Positions 25,501-33,795 of a stretch of DNA of 64,000 nucleotides are shown here, one piece after another. Under the pieces are notes generated by a model. It searched no databases. It was not told the DNA's origin and was given only the letters and a program-made list of their open reading frames with translations. The stretch spans positions 248,001-312,000 of the forward strand of contig JABLXJ010000001.1 of NCBI GenBank assembly GCA_013178125.1, given 5' to 3'. The stretch comes from Bacillota bacterium (GTDB taxonomy: Bacteria > Bacillota > SHA-98 > Ch115 > JABLXJ01). A program made the translations under genes and the position numbers. Numbering within the stretch: position 1 is the stretch's first letter; every line of letters begins with the position of its first letter.

Positions 25501-26093
25501 GCCTCGACGCCATAGATGAGTATGCCGCAGTGAATTCACGATATGCGTCCCTCCGGGCGCAGTATGATGACCTCGTTGCGGCGAGGGACAAGGTGGATAA
25601 GCTTATAGAGAGGGTTGAGGAAGCAGCCGGCCGGCAGTTCCTGGAGGTCTTTGGGGCGATAAGGGCCGAATTTACCACCATCTTCTCGGAGCTGTTTGGG
25701 GGGGGGTATGCGGATCTCGTTATGCAGGATGCGGCTAACCCGCTGGAGAGCGGGATAGATGTGGTGGCCCAGCCTCCAGGCAAGCGGCTCCAGAGCATAT
25801 CCCTTCTCTCCGGCGGCGAGAAGGCGCTCACGGCAATAGCGGTTGTCTTCGCGATTCTCAAGGTGAGACCGAGCCCGTTCTGCGTCCTGGACGAGATCGA
25901 TGCTGCTCTCGACGAGGTCAATATCGGCAGGTTTGCCGATTTGCTCCGTAGACTTGCGAGGGATTCCCAGTTTATAGTGGTGACGCACAGGAGAGGCACC
26001 ATGGAGGTCGCTACCACTCTATATGGAGTTACGATGGAGAAATCAGGCATCTCCAAGCTTATATCGCTTAGTCTGGAGGATAAGGCAAGTTGA
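22527..26093 (+). CDS. smc: Chromosome partition protein SMC
   Basis: SMC is the ATPase core of bacterial condensin, which with ScpA and ScpB organises replicated chromosomes. The 1188 residues are full length: Walker A GPNGSGKSN near 33, the Q-loop and first coiled coil, the hinge near 510-670 (LGVVASVIEVPGRYVTAIEAALG, GGAITGGS), the second coiled coil, then the signature SLLSGGEKALTAIAV and Walker B FCVLDEIDAALDE. It starts from TTG after GGGGAGGG. Its last bases overlap the ftsY start, so smc-ftsY are coupled, as in many Firmicutes. Confidence 0.97.
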   Translation: MYLKRIELSGFKSFADKAELEFGPGITAIVGPNGSGKSNISDAIRWVLGEQSARLLRGSRMEDVIFVGSDGRRPLGMAEVTLTLDNSDGALPFDLHELAVSRRVFRSGEGEYFVNKVPCRLKDIVELFAGTGVGREGYSIVEQGRIDSILSLRAEDRRAIFEEASGISKYKLRKQEALKRLENARGSLLRVQDILNELHNQLGPLAEKARNAERYKVYTAELRDLEVKLYSSDFVLNRDERERLRRFREDHALEVEKLRVQRQELARRLDKLNAGLAECNLKRDIYEEALSGVLSQIERCRAETDLARQRLESGREQSGQVAASIESDRRRLDGLHDELLNIQKRLDALRQRRDELARVLSQKEEEEEEIRERTRGDREAEERAKADVIELLSGIADTKNRLAAITSLDDANSRRLARLDLEAEQLGAELKRVVDDIEAREALVAEHRANIASISEAIASLRASLERSSGEARRLAQERDKLTESLHAKNSQLKALSDLESSHAGYGRGTRAVLDAAGKGLIFGMLGVVASVIEVPGRYVTAIEAALGRGAENIITRSHKDAEAAVEFLKRTGSGRATFLPLDMLRPPRLNDLRSDLLKVEGVLGLASDLISYDPVYRKAIEYLLGRIVVTTSLKAGTRLSRAMASAIKIVTLDGDVIHPGGAITGGSQVEKTLSGLVARHAEIDGLRREVDGIRLELSRVNDALAQASRARDSLDRELAGLDAELKHKEIGLSAGEAELRQLAGDRVKIERQLEVALADRRELEASMRDHAGLRAELEARLAKLTVENSDLERAVSEMNEQQHKLEARREALTAEIMNIKVELAALRQEESSLMESRSRLERDASDLAEVISAKNQEVSRLQAREGELNEILRKNAGVIRDLEARRGELEKALDGLKHERREMAAEASSLQAGMQSAQDSLARVIEELHRIEVDEARLSVAMEQLEERLRMDYGLSGDAIPVVRLEPGERDAVRERLCYLRAAIEGLGPVSLDAIDEYAAVNSRYASLRAQYDDLVAARDKVDKLIERVEEAAGRQFLEVFGAIRAEFTTIFSELFGGGYADLVMQDAANPLESGIDVVAQPPGKRLQSISLLSGGEKALTAIAVVFAILKVRPSPFCVLDEIDAALDEVNIGRFADLLRRLARDSQFIVVTHRRGTMEVATTLYGVTMEKSGISKLISLSLEDKAS

Positions 26094-27046
26094 AGGGCTT
26101 GAATTTAAATTTGAATCTCTTTTCCCGATTGAAACAGGGCTTATCAAAGACACGTGACGGGCTGGTCGGTCGAATACAGACCATAGTGCGAGGAAAAGAT
26201 AAGGTAGATGATGCCTTGATTTCCGAGCTTGAAGAGGTATTGATCGAGGCTGATGTCGGAGTTAAGACAACGGGTAGGATCCTTGAAAGGTTGCGCGAGA
26301 GCGCCCGCGAGATGAGGGCGGTTTCACCGGATACCCTGATCGAGCTCCTCAAAAATGAGCTGGCTACGGAGCTGGGCCAGGAGGAGCCTGGAGGCCTGGC
26401 CCCCGCCCCGGGGGCGACCACCGTGATAATGGTTGTCGGGGTAAACGGGACGGGCAAGACCACAACAGCGGGCAAGCTCGCCTATAGATTTAGGCAGGAG
26501 GGGAAGTGCGTCATCCTGGGGGCTGCCGATACCTTTAGGGCGGCCGCAATAGAGCAGCTTGAGATATGGGGGAATCGCGCGGGCGCGGAGGTCATCAGGC
26601 ACCAGGAGGGTTCCGACCCCGCCGCAGTTGCATATGATGCTATCCAGGCTGCGAAATCCCGGGGGGCTGATGTCTTGATAATAGATACAGCGGGGAGGCT
26701 TCATACGAAATCCAATCTCATGGAGGAGCTTAAGAAGGTCCGGAGGGTTATAGACAGGGAAATCCCGGGCGCCCCCCATGAGGTGCTTTTGACCCTCGAT
26801 GCAACATCCGGTCAAAACGCCATCGCACAGGCCAGGATATTTACGGAAGCCGTCGGCGTGACCGGGATCGCTTTGACAAAGCTGGACGGGACCGCCAGGG
26901 GCGGGGTTATCATCTCCATTAGGAACGAGCTCGGCGTCCCCGTCAAGCTTATTGGAATAGGTGAGAGCCCTGATGACCTGCGAGATTTCGCCCCGCGGGA
27001 GTTCGTCGAGGCCCTCTTCGCCGGAGTCGGCGAAGGGGCGGGGTGA
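26090..27046 (+). CDS. ftsY: Signal recognition particle receptor FtsY
   Basis: FtsY is the membrane-associated GTPase that docks SRP-ribosome complexes at the translocon. The NG domain is complete: the four-helix N region (VDDALISELEEVLIEADVG), G1 GVNGTGKTTTAGKLA (117-131), DTFRAAAIEQLEIW, DTAGRLHTKSNLMEEL and TKLDGTARGGV. The N-terminal A region is very short, as in Gram-positive bacteria. TTG start lies inside the smc stop (TTGA overlap). Confidence 0.97.
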   Translation: MKGLNLNLNLFSRLKQGLSKTRDGLVGRIQTIVRGKDKVDDALISELEEVLIEADVGVKTTGRILERLRESAREMRAVSPDTLIELLKNELATELGQEEPGGLAPAPGATTVIMVVGVNGTGKTTTAGKLAYRFRQEGKCVILGAADTFRAAAIEQLEIWGNRAGAEVIRHQEGSDPAAVAYDAIQAAKSRGADVLIIDTAGRLHTKSNLMEELKKVRRVIDREIPGAPHEVLLTLDATSGQNAIAQARIFTEAVGVTGIALTKLDGTARGGVIISIRNELGVPVKLIGIGESPDDLRDFAPREFVEALFAGVGEGAG

Positions 27047-27091
27047 AGAGTGAGTGAAGGGTCAGGCCAGGGTCATAGCCAGATGATCAGA

Positions 27092-27174
27092 GATGGCCGG
27101 ATGGCCAGACGGTCAATGGCCCAATGCCAGAGCCACGATGCCAGAATGCCAGAATGCAGGAATGCAGAGCCAGG
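27092..27174. repeat. Degenerate 8-base tandem repeat between ftsY and ffh
   Basis: The clearest units are GATGCCAG, AATGCCAG, AATGCAGG, AATGCAG at 27137-27167; weaker GGATGGCC-like units precede them. The array ends at the ffh promoter. Confidence 0.65.
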
Positions 27175-27175
27175 A

Positions 27176-27205
27176 TTGACATGATGCTGCGTCTCGTTGT
27201 ATACT
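27176..27205 (+). promoter_or_regulatory. Sigma-A promoter of the ffh-rpsP operon
   Basis: TTGACA (27176-27181) and TATACT (27200-27205) are 18 bases apart. They lie about 50 bases before the ffh start, where ylxM would be in Bacillus. Confidence 0.78.
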
Positions 27206-27258
27206 AGCAATGTTTGAGAGAGGAAAGGTTTGAGACGAGGGAAGCGGGGGAGGGTGAG

Positions 27259-28599
27259 ATGTTTGAAAGCCTGACCTCCAAGCTCCAGGAAACCTTCAAG
27301 CGGCTCAGGGGCAAGGGGAAGCTTACAGAGAAGGACGTCGATGAAGCGCTCCGCGAGGTCAAGCTGGCGCTTCTCGAGGCCGATGTAAATTTCAAGGTTG
27401 TAAAGAACTTCATAACCGGCGTCAAGGAGAAGGCTATAGGCCAGGAGGTCTTATCCAGCCTGACGCCCGGCCAGCTCGTCATCAAGATCGTTCATAACGA
27501 GCTCATAAGCCTCATGGGCGGTAGCCAGGCGAAGATCGAGTTCGCTCCCCACCCCCCTACAGTGATAATGCTCGTCGGGCTCCAGGGCTCAGGGAAGACG
27601 ACCACCGCTTCGAAGCTGGCGAACTATCTTAAGAGCCAGGGCCGTAAGCCCCTCCTCGTGGCTGCGGATACGCAGAGGCCGGCCGCGGTTAAACAGCTCC
27701 AGGTCCTGGGCGAGGGCATCGGTGTCCCAGTATTTGCAATGGGAGAGAGGGAGTCGCCGGTCAAGATAGCCAGGGCGGCTGTGCCTGGCGCCTCGTCCAG
27801 GGGATGCGATGTTGTAATAATAGATACCGCAGGGCGCCTCCACATTGACGAGGAGCTCATGGCGGAGCTGGCTGATATAAAGTCGGCGGTGAACCCACAC
27901 GAGATATTGCTCGTCGTCGACGCCATGACGGGTCAGGACGCTGTAAATGTCGCCTCCAGCTTTGACCAGCGACTGGGTCTTGACGGCATCATCCTTACGA
28001 AACTCGACGGTGATGCGCGCGGCGGCGCAGCGCTCTCAGTCAAGGCGGTAACGGGGAGGCCCATCAAGTTTGTGGGGGTTGGAGAAAAGGCGTCGGCTTT
28101 AGAGCCGTTCCACCCCGACCGGATGGCTTCGCGCATCCTCGGCATGGGCGATATCCTCAGCCTCATCGAGAAGGCCGAGGCCGCCATGGATGAGCGCGAG
28201 GCGAAGAAGCTCCAGGAGAGGCTCGGGGCAGCGGATTTCAATTTTGAGGACTTCATCGTCCAGCTGCGCCAGGTTCGCAAGATGGGGCCACTGGATGAGC
28301 TCCTGTCCATGATACCGGGCCTCGGGGACTCGAAGGCTCTGAAGGGGTTGAAGGTTGATGAGAAGGAATTTACGCGCATCGAAGCCATCATCAATTCGAT
28401 GACCCCCAAAGAGCGGCGGAACCCTTCCATCATAGACGGGAGCCGCAGGCGACGGATCGCAAGAGGAAGCGGCACGAAAATCCAGGATGTGAATGCGCTC
28501 CTCAAGCAGTTCGAGCAGGTGAGAAAGCTGATGAAGCAGGCAGGAGCCATTGAGAGGAGCGCCAGGCGGGGGGGTCTATCGTTGCCGTTCTTCAGATAA
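27259..28599 (+). CDS. ffh: Signal recognition particle protein Ffh
   Basis: Ffh is the SRP GTPase that binds signal sequences and 4.5S RNA. The NG domain has [44 protein letters not shown] and [15 protein letters not shown]. The C-terminal M domain is methionine-rich ([46 protein letters not shown]), including the RNA-binding segment. ATG 27259 follows GGGGGAGGG. The 446-residue length is standard. It leads the ffh-rpsP-khpA-rimM-trmD-rplS block. Confidence 0.97.
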   Translation: MFESLTSKLQETFKRLRGKGKLTEKDVDEALREVKLALLEADVNFKVVKNFITGVKEKAIGQEVLSSLTPGQLVIKIVHNELISLMGGSQAKIEFAPHPPTVIMLVGLQGSGKTTTASKLANYLKSQGRKPLLVAADTQRPAAVKQLQVLGEGIGVPVFAMGERESPVKIARAAVPGASSRGCDVVIIDTAGRLHIDEELMAELADIKSAVNPHEILLVVDAMTGQDAVNVASSFDQRLGLDGIILTKLDGDARGGAALSVKAVTGRPIKFVGVGEKASALEPFHPDRMASRILGMGDILSLIEKAEAAMDEREAKKLQERLGAADFNFEDFIVQLRQVRKMGPLDELLSMIPGLGDSKALKGLKVDEKEFTRIEAIINSMTPKERRNPSIIDGSRRRRIARGSGTKIQDVNALLKQFEQVRKLMKQAGAIERSARRGGLSLPFFR

Positions 28600-28689
28600 G
28601 ATGGGCGGCTGATGGGCTATGGACTACCGGGCACCCCGCAGAGGCGGGACCAGGTGAGAGCGTGAGGGCATACGAGAGGAGGTGACGCT

Positions 28690-28959
28690 GTGGCAACCAC
28701 GATCAGGTTAACGAGGACAGGGGCGAAGAAGCAGCCATCATATAGAGTTGTAGTGGCGGATTCCAGGTACCCCAGGGACGGGCGCCATATTGAAATCATA
28801 GGGTACTACAACCCAACCAGAGAGCCTGTGGATCTCAAGATCGATGAAGAAAAGGCGCTAAAATGGCTCAGGCAAGGCGCTCGACCCTCCGATACGGTGA
28901 AATACCTGCTGACAAGGGCGGGCGTGATGGAGAAGTTCCAGGCGAACGTGGGGAAGTGA
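28690..28959 (+). CDS. rpsP: Small ribosomal subunit protein bS16
   Basis: The 89-residue protein has the S16 signature [23 protein letters not shown] near the start and [17 protein letters not shown] later. GTG start after GGAGGTGACGCT. It follows ffh in the conserved SRP-ribosome operon. Confidence 0.97.
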   Translation: MATTIRLTRTGAKKQPSYRVVVADSRYPRDGRHIEIIGYYNPTREPVDLKIDEEKALKWLRQGARPSDTVKYLLTRAGVMEKFQANVGK

Positions 28960-28997
28960 GGAAGCAACCTGTGTCGTTCGAGCGCGGGGGTGCTATT

Positions 28998-29225
28998 GTG
29001 AAGGAATTAGTTGAATTCATTGCCAAGGCGCTTGTTGACGATCCTTCCCAGGTAAGGGTCGACGAGGTAGACGGCGAAGGCGGGACCGTCCTGGAGTTGC
29101 GGGTAGCCCCCGCCGATATGGGCAAGGTTATCGGAAAGCAGGGCAGGACCGCCAAGGCTATCCGTACTTTGGCAAAAGCGGCTGCAACAAGAGAAGGAAA
29201 ACGGGTGACGGTAGAGATCGTCTGA
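28998..29225 (+). CDS. khpA: KH-domain RNA-binding protein KhpA (YlqC)
   Basis: The 76-residue protein consists almost wholly of one KH domain with the [17 protein letters not shown] loop that contacts single-stranded RNA. KhpA works with KhpB in Firmicutes and influences cell division and elongation. GTG 28998 behind GGGGGTG gives the family's usual length; the upstream frame overlaps rpsP and is not family sequence. Confidence 0.94.
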   Translation: MKELVEFIAKALVDDPSQVRVDEVDGEGGTVLELRVAPADMGKVIGKQGRTAKAIRTLAKAAATREGKRVTVEIV

Positions 29226-29252
29226 CGTGTCTACCCCGGGGAGGCGAAGTTG

Positions 29253-29777
29253 GTGGCCCGCGGGTTTATAGAGATAGGCCGGATCACGGCCCCCCAGGGG
29301 ATCAAGGGTGAGGTGCGCGTCATGCCCTCCACCGACTTCCCGGAGCGCTTTATGGGGCTGGATCGCGTGTGGGTTGGGCGAGACCCGGAAAGCGCGAGCG
29401 AGCTGGGGGTTGAGAGCACAAGGCCTCACAAGAAGCTTATCCTGGTCAAATTCGCCGGGATATCAAGCGTTGATGAGGCTGACCGTCTTCGCGGCCTGGT
29501 TGTATATGTCCCGGAGGAGCAGGCTGTCAGTCTCCCACCAGGCCGGTATTTCGTTCACGACGTCATCGGCCTGGATGTTATTTCCATATATGGGGAGCAT
29601 ATCGGCCGCGTTGTAGACGTGATGATGGGGAAGGCCAACGATGTATATGTTGTGCAGGCAGACGGGGAACCCGGGCGCGAGCGGGAGATTTTGATCCCTG
29701 CTATCCGGGATATTGTAAGAGAAATCAACATCGATGCAAAGAGGATGATCATAGAGCCCCGCAAGGGGCTCATATAG
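29253..29777 (+). CDS. rimM: 16S rRNA processing protein RimM
   Basis: RimM helps mature the 30S head by binding S19. The N-terminal RimM domain has IGRITAPQGIKGEVRVMPSTDFPERF, and the C-terminal PRC-barrel domain has GLDVISIYGEHIGRVVDVM and LIPAIRDIVREINIDAKRMIIEP. GTG 29253 lies 8 bases after GGGGAGG; TTG 29250 is directly before it and also possible. It is followed by trmD. Confidence 0.95.
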   Translation: MARGFIEIGRITAPQGIKGEVRVMPSTDFPERFMGLDRVWVGRDPESASELGVESTRPHKKLILVKFAGISSVDEADRLRGLVVYVPEEQAVSLPPGRYFVHDVIGLDVISIYGEHIGRVVDVMMGKANDVYVVQADGEPGREREILIPAIRDIVREINIDAKRMIIEPRKGLI

Positions 29778-29871
29778 GACTCGTATAGGGGAGAGGAACA
29801 GGGATATAGTGCCGAGTGAGCGGTATGGTGCGAATAGAGTCAGAGCAGATATGATGCAGAGGTAAAATGCG

Positions 29872-30642
29872 ATGAGGATCGACGTCTTGACAATCTTCCC
29901 CGAGATGTTTAAAGGGCCTCTCTCGGAGAGCATTCTAAAGCGGGCGCAGGAGAAGGGGATCATCGCAATACACCTGCATAATATACGGGACTTTGCGGAG
30001 GATAAGCACAGGGTCACGGACGATTATCCCTTTGGCGGCGGCGTCGGCATGTTGATGAAGCCGGAACCCTTGTTCAAGGGGGTAGAGCATGTAAAGCAAG
30101 AGGTATCTGCCTTTGGGCTTGAGGAACCCCATGTTATCCTCATGTGCCCGCAGGGCCGGACATTTGACCAGGATATAGCCAGGGAGCTGGCTGCCAGGCC
30201 TGCCCTGCTCTTCGTCTGCGGCCACTATGAGGGCGTTGATGAGCGGGTCAGGGAGCATCTCGTGGATGATGAGATATCGATAGGGGATTATGTCCTCACA
30301 GGTGGGGAGCTGCCCGCCATGGTCGTCATCGATGCCGTAGCCCGCATGATCCCGGGGGTTCTTAAGGAGGAGGAATCCGCTGTGGAAGACTCCTTCTACA
30401 ACTACCTCCTCGACTTTCCCCAGTATACGCGCCCGCGGGATTTCAGGGGCATGAAAGTGCCCGAGGTGCTCTTGAGCGGCGACCATGAGAAGGTTCGCCT
30501 GTGGAGGCGAAAGGAGGCTTTGCGTCGCACCCTCTTAAGGCGGCCTGATCTCTTGCGCAGGGCCGACCTCGATCCTGCTGATCTCAAGCTGCTCAAGGAG
30601 ATCGAGGAGGAGAATTGTATAGGGCCTTCGAATGTGATATAA
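29872..30642 (+). CDS. trmD: tRNA (guanine37-N1)-methyltransferase TrmD
   Basis: TrmD methylates G37 next to the anticodon to prevent +1 frameshifting. The trefoil-knot SPOUT motifs are complete: [74 protein letters not shown] and the C-terminal [21 protein letters not shown]. The 256 residues are full length. The rplS promoter overlaps its last codons. Confidence 0.97.
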   Translation: MRIDVLTIFPEMFKGPLSESILKRAQEKGIIAIHLHNIRDFAEDKHRVTDDYPFGGGVGMLMKPEPLFKGVEHVKQEVSAFGLEEPHVILMCPQGRTFDQDIARELAARPALLFVCGHYEGVDERVREHLVDDEISIGDYVLTGGELPAMVVIDAVARMIPGVLKEEESAVEDSFYNYLLDFPQYTRPRDFRGMKVPEVLLSGDHEKVRLWRRKEALRRTLLRRPDLLRRADLDPADLKLLKEIEEENCIGPSNVI

Positions 30643-30643
30643 T
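30615..30643 (+). promoter_or_regulatory. Promoter of rplS inside the trmD end
   Basis: TTGTAT (30615-30620) and TATAAT (30638-30643) are 17 bases apart, with the second hexamer covering the trmD stop. They lie 27 bases before the rplS start and would allow extra L19 synthesis. Confidence 0.65.
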
Positions 30644-30669
30644 CTCGCTTATCAGGAGGAGATCATTCG

Positions 30670-31017
30670 ATGAGTATTATCAATGCGCTGGAAAAGGATT
30701 ACACGAAACAGGAGATCCCTTCTTTTAAGCCTGGCGACGTGGTGCGGGTCTATGTAAAGGTAGTTGAAGGCGGCCGCGAGCGCATCCAGGTGTTTGAGGG
30801 GACGGTCATAAGCCGGCGGGGCGGAGGCGTGGGCGAGACGTTCACCGTAAGGAAGGTTTCCCAGGGTATCGGCGTTGAGAGGTGTTTCCCCCTTCATTCA
30901 CCCAAGATCGATAAGATTGAGGTTGTGCGGGAGGGGCGCGTTAGGCGTGCCAAGCTTTATTACCTGAGGGGTCGCGTCGGCAAGGCGGCTCGTGTGAAGG
31001 AAGAGCGTCGCGGTTAA
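30670..31017 (+). CDS. rplS: Large ribosomal subunit protein bL19
   Basis: The 115-residue protein matches L19, at the 30S-50S interface: [31 protein letters not shown] and [20 protein letters not shown]. The ATG follows AGGAGGAG. It can be read from trmD and from its own promoter. Confidence 0.97.
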   Translation: MSIINALEKDYTKQEIPSFKPGDVVRVYVKVVEGGRERIQVFEGTVISRRGGGVGETFTVRKVSQGIGVERCFPLHSPKIDKIEVVREGRVRRAKLYYLRGRVGKAARVKEERRG

Positions 31018-31110
31018 TTGGGCTGATCTTATTATAGGTTTTATAGGGCCTGAGAAAAGCCCCATTTCAGTTTGGCACAGACAAGGGGGAACAGACAAGG
31101 GGGAACGAGA

Positions 31111-31785
31111 ATGGCCGAATTGACCCACAATAATGATAGACCTGCGACGAAGAGGAAGCATGCCGACCAGCCACCATCCTCTGGGGCTCCGGCGGTCTCA
31201 GTGAAGGTCAGGGCCGAGGTTATGGAGTATCTGCAGGCGTTTGTGATAGCGGTCGTCCTGGCCGCATTCATAATCACATTTATCGCTCAATCCTTTGTAG
31301 TTCAGGGCAGTTCGATGGAACCCACACTGCATAATGGGGAGCGGCTCCTAGTAAATAAATTCATTTACCGCTTCAGGGAGCCTGCCAGGGGCGAGATCGT
31401 CGTCTTCAGGTACCCATTTGATCCCCGACGCAAGTTCATCAAGAGGGTTATCGGGGTGCCAGGAGACAGGATGGAGATACGGGATGGCTCGGTCTTCTTG
31501 AACGGTTCAAAGCTGGATGAGCCCTACACTCTTGACTTGACCTATGGAACTTACGGGCCCGAGGTCGTCCCAGAGGGCCGGGTATTTGTCCTGGGAGATA
31601 ACCGCAATAACAGCGAGGATTCCAGGTTTGCCGACGTAGGCTTCGTGCCCCTGAGCAACGTGGTCGGGCATGCATTCTTGATCTACTGGCCGCTTAACAG
31701 GATCGGGCTGGTTCACCGCGCCGCGATTCAGCCGGGCGCCGCGAGTCGACCAGGTGCGGGTGCTACGACTCAACCAGGTGGTTGA
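31111..31785 (+). CDS. lepB: Type I signal peptidase
   Basis: LepB removes signal peptides of secreted proteins at the outer face of the membrane. A single N-terminal membrane helix lies at about 41-60 (LQAFVIAVVLAAFIITFIAQ). The catalytic dyad is Ser68 in QGSSMEPTL and Lys111 in RRKFIKRVIGVPGD; box E is GDNRNNSEDSR. ATG 31111 follows AAGGGGG, giving 224 residues. The C-terminal tail (GAASRPGAGATTQPGG) is a short low-complexity extension. The gene ends one base before rbgA. Confidence 0.95.
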   Translation: MAELTHNNDRPATKRKHADQPPSSGAPAVSVKVRAEVMEYLQAFVIAVVLAAFIITFIAQSFVVQGSSMEPTLHNGERLLVNKFIYRFREPARGEIVVFRYPFDPRRKFIKRVIGVPGDRMEIRDGSVFLNGSKLDEPYTLDLTYGTYGPEVVPEGRVFVLGDNRNNSEDSRFADVGFVPLSNVVGHAFLIYWPLNRIGLVHRAAIQPGAASRPGAGATTQPGG

Positions 31786-31786
31786 A

Positions 31787-32659
31787 ATGTCTGGCGTTGA
31801 AGCCATCCGAAGGGTCCTTCGGGAAATGGATATGGTCATAGAGGTTCTTGATGCCAGAGCCCCGATGAGCACCAGCAGCCCCAGGATTGCAGAGGTCGCC
31901 GGGGGCAGGGAGATCATATTGGTTTTGAACAAGATCGATCTAGCAGATCCTGTAAAGACCAGGATGTGGAAGGGCTTTTTCGAGGGGCAGGGAGCGGTGT
32001 GCGTCCCCCTCAATGCCCGGACTGGCCTGGGGGTGTCAGATCTCATCAGGCACGCCGAGGCTCTGGCGTCGAGCATTGCCCATAAGCTGGAGGCCCGCCA
32101 TCGAAGGCGAAGGGCCATCCGGGCGGTTGTGATTGGTTTCCCCAATGTGGGCAAGTCGTCTCTGGTCAACCGGGTAGCAGGACGTAAAAGGGCCCGCACA
32201 GGGAACAGGCCGGGGATCACCCGGGGACGCCAGTGGATTGTGGCTGGAAAAGGCCTTGAGCTCCTGGATACCCCGGGTATAATGAAGATAATAGATGAAG
32301 ACGACGCTGGTATAAGGGATTACGCCTGGCCCTGGCTCTGCGCGATAGGGTGCGTGCCCGATGAGGGGTTCGATCCCGAACCTGTCGCTTCGAGGCTTCT
32401 GTCCCTGCTCAGCGCGTCCGCTCCCGGCACCCTGGAATCTCGCTATGGGATCCAGATCGATAGTAGAGATGGCACAAGCTGTGAAGGAATCGATGAACCT
32501 GATATCCTTCATTCCATTGCAAGGGCGCGGGGTTGTCTGGGCCCGGGCGGCGTCCCCGATATTTCCAGGGCAGCTCGCCTCGCCATCCGTGACTTCCGCG
32601 AGGGCAAGCTTGGGAGGGTTACCCTTGAATCCCCTTCGTCTCAAGGCCATGACGCCTGA
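31787..32659 (+). CDS. rbgA: Ribosome biogenesis GTPase RbgA (YlqF)
   Basis: RbgA is a circularly permuted GTPase that completes late 50S assembly. The order of motifs shows this: G4 LVLNKIDLAD precedes G1 GFPNVGKSSLVN and G3 LLDTPGIM. The C-terminal helical RNA-binding domain is present (RAARLAIRDFREGKLGRVTLE). ATG 31787 follows AGGTGG. The family's N-terminal WFPGHMAKA motif is missing: this protein starts MSGVEAIRRVLREMDMVIEVLDARAP. The upstream sequence in frame does not supply it, so the N-terminus seems eroded by about 10 residues. Confidence 0.9.
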   Translation: MSGVEAIRRVLREMDMVIEVLDARAPMSTSSPRIAEVAGGREIILVLNKIDLADPVKTRMWKGFFEGQGAVCVPLNARTGLGVSDLIRHAEALASSIAHKLEARHRRRRAIRAVVIGFPNVGKSSLVNRVAGRKRARTGNRPGITRGRQWIVAGKGLELLDTPGIMKIIDEDDAGIRDYAWPWLCAIGCVPDEGFDPEPVASRLLSLLSASAPGTLESRYGIQIDSRDGTSCEGIDEPDILHSIARARGCLGPGGVPDISRAARLAIRDFREGKLGRVTLESPSSQGHDA

Positions 32660-33341
32660 TGAAGCCCGGGAGCATCTGGACCGCGATGAGCTGGAGAGGC
32701 TTCAACATATGGACGAGCTCGAGGAGGAGCTCTTCCAGGGCGGCTACGTTAACGTTGCAGGCGTGGACGAAGCCGGCCGGGGGCCGCTTGCCGGGCCGGT
32801 CGTGGCTGCTGCGGTGATCCTTCCCCGCGGGGTTGAGATCCCATATCTCAATGATTCCAAAAAGCTCTCCCCGGGAAGGCGCGAAGCGCTCTACGAGATA
32901 ATAAAGGGGTGTGCTGTCGCTGTCAGTGTGGGCGTGGTATCCCACGATATCATAGATAGGATCAATATCCTCCAGGCCACGTTTCTCGCTATGCAGGAGG
33001 CTATAAGCAAGCTGAGCGTGCGGCCTGATTATATCCTGGTGGACGGGCGCGATATACCACAGTCCATCCTGCCGCAGAAGGGCGTCGTCGGCGGGGACGG
33101 CAGGTGCTCCTGCATTGCGGCAGCTTCCATCATTGCAAAGGTAACCAGGGACAGGATAATGATCGACCTGGATAAACACTACCCTCAATATGGCTTTGCG
33201 AAACACAAGGGATATGGCACCAGAGAGCATATAGATGCGTTGCGGACCCATGGACCATGCCCTTTCCACCGGATGTCCTTTTCCCTTGTTCGAAAGCATT
33301 CTAGTCCCACCATTTTCGATCTAACACGCGATATTGTATAG
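32625..33341 (+). CDS. rnhB: Ribonuclease HII
   Basis: RNase HII cuts RNA in RNA-DNA hybrids and excises single ribonucleotides. The metal site appears in VAGVDEAGRGPLAGPVVAAAV, with NDSKKLSPGRREALYE, DYILVDGRDIP and the C-terminal YPQYGFAKHKGYGTREHIDAL and GPCPFHRMSF. TTG 32625 is chosen because GGGAGGG precedes it by 6 bases; ATG 32649 has no ribosome site. The 5' end overlaps rbgA and the 3' end overlaps the convergent comM fragment by 41 bases. It is the last intact host gene before the prophage. Confidence 0.95.
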   Translation: MNPLRLKAMTPDEAREHLDRDELERLQHMDELEEELFQGGYVNVAGVDEAGRGPLAGPVVAAAVILPRGVEIPYLNDSKKLSPGRREALYEIIKGCAVAVSVGVVSHDIIDRINILQATFLAMQEAISKLSVRPDYILVDGRDIPQSILPQKGVVGGDGRCSCIAAASIIAKVTRDRIMIDLDKHYPQYGFAKHKGYGTREHIDALRTHGPCPFHRMSFSLVRKHSSPTIFDLTRDIV

Positions 33342-33795
33342 CCTCTGCCACATGTTCAGCTCTTATCACAACGGATGCCGCGAGGTCGGCTATCGTCCGG
33401 GCTACCCTCAGTATTCTGAAATAGGCCCTCCCGCTGAGCCCAAGCCTGGTGATGGCGTTCTCGAAGAGGAGCTGCCCATCCCCTGTAATTGTGCAGAATT
33501 CCTTTATATCCTGGGTCCTCATTTCAGCGTTACACATGAAGGACCTGGCCCTGTCTCCGGTTCCTCTGAATCTCCCGGCCTGGATGGACCGGGCCCGTCC
33601 CACTCGCTCGCGTATGGAGGATGATGGCTCGCACCCGCTGGCCCTGACAAGCTCCTCATGGGGAAGGCGCGGCACCTCGATGTGCATGTCTATCCTATCC
33701 AGGAGGGGGCCGGATATCCTGCTCATATAGCGCCTGACCGCCTGGGGGCTGCAACTACAGGGTCTTGATGAGTCCCCGAAGAACCCGCACGGGCA
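33301..33795 (-). pseudogene. comM: 3' fragment of comM (YifB, Mg chelatase-like AAA+ protein), interrupted by the prophage
   Basis: The fragment encodes the last 164 residues of ComM/YifB. It begins CPCGFFGDSSRPCSCSP, a zinc-knuckle region of the family, runs through SRISGPLLDRIDMHIEVPRL and ends ARTIADLAASVV, HVAEAIQYRVLDRKWWD. The family is about 510 residues, so the first two thirds, with the Walker motifs, are missing. Family similarity stops abruptly at 33795, where phage sequence starts. ComM is a hexameric helicase that promotes branch migration in natural transformation of some bacteria. The missing part is expected at the far prophage end, outside this window. Excision would restore the gene. 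Confidence 0.88.

Noticed and set aside
27092-27174. CRISPR array
   Set aside because: The units are 8 bases, degenerate and without spacers, and no cas gene is near.
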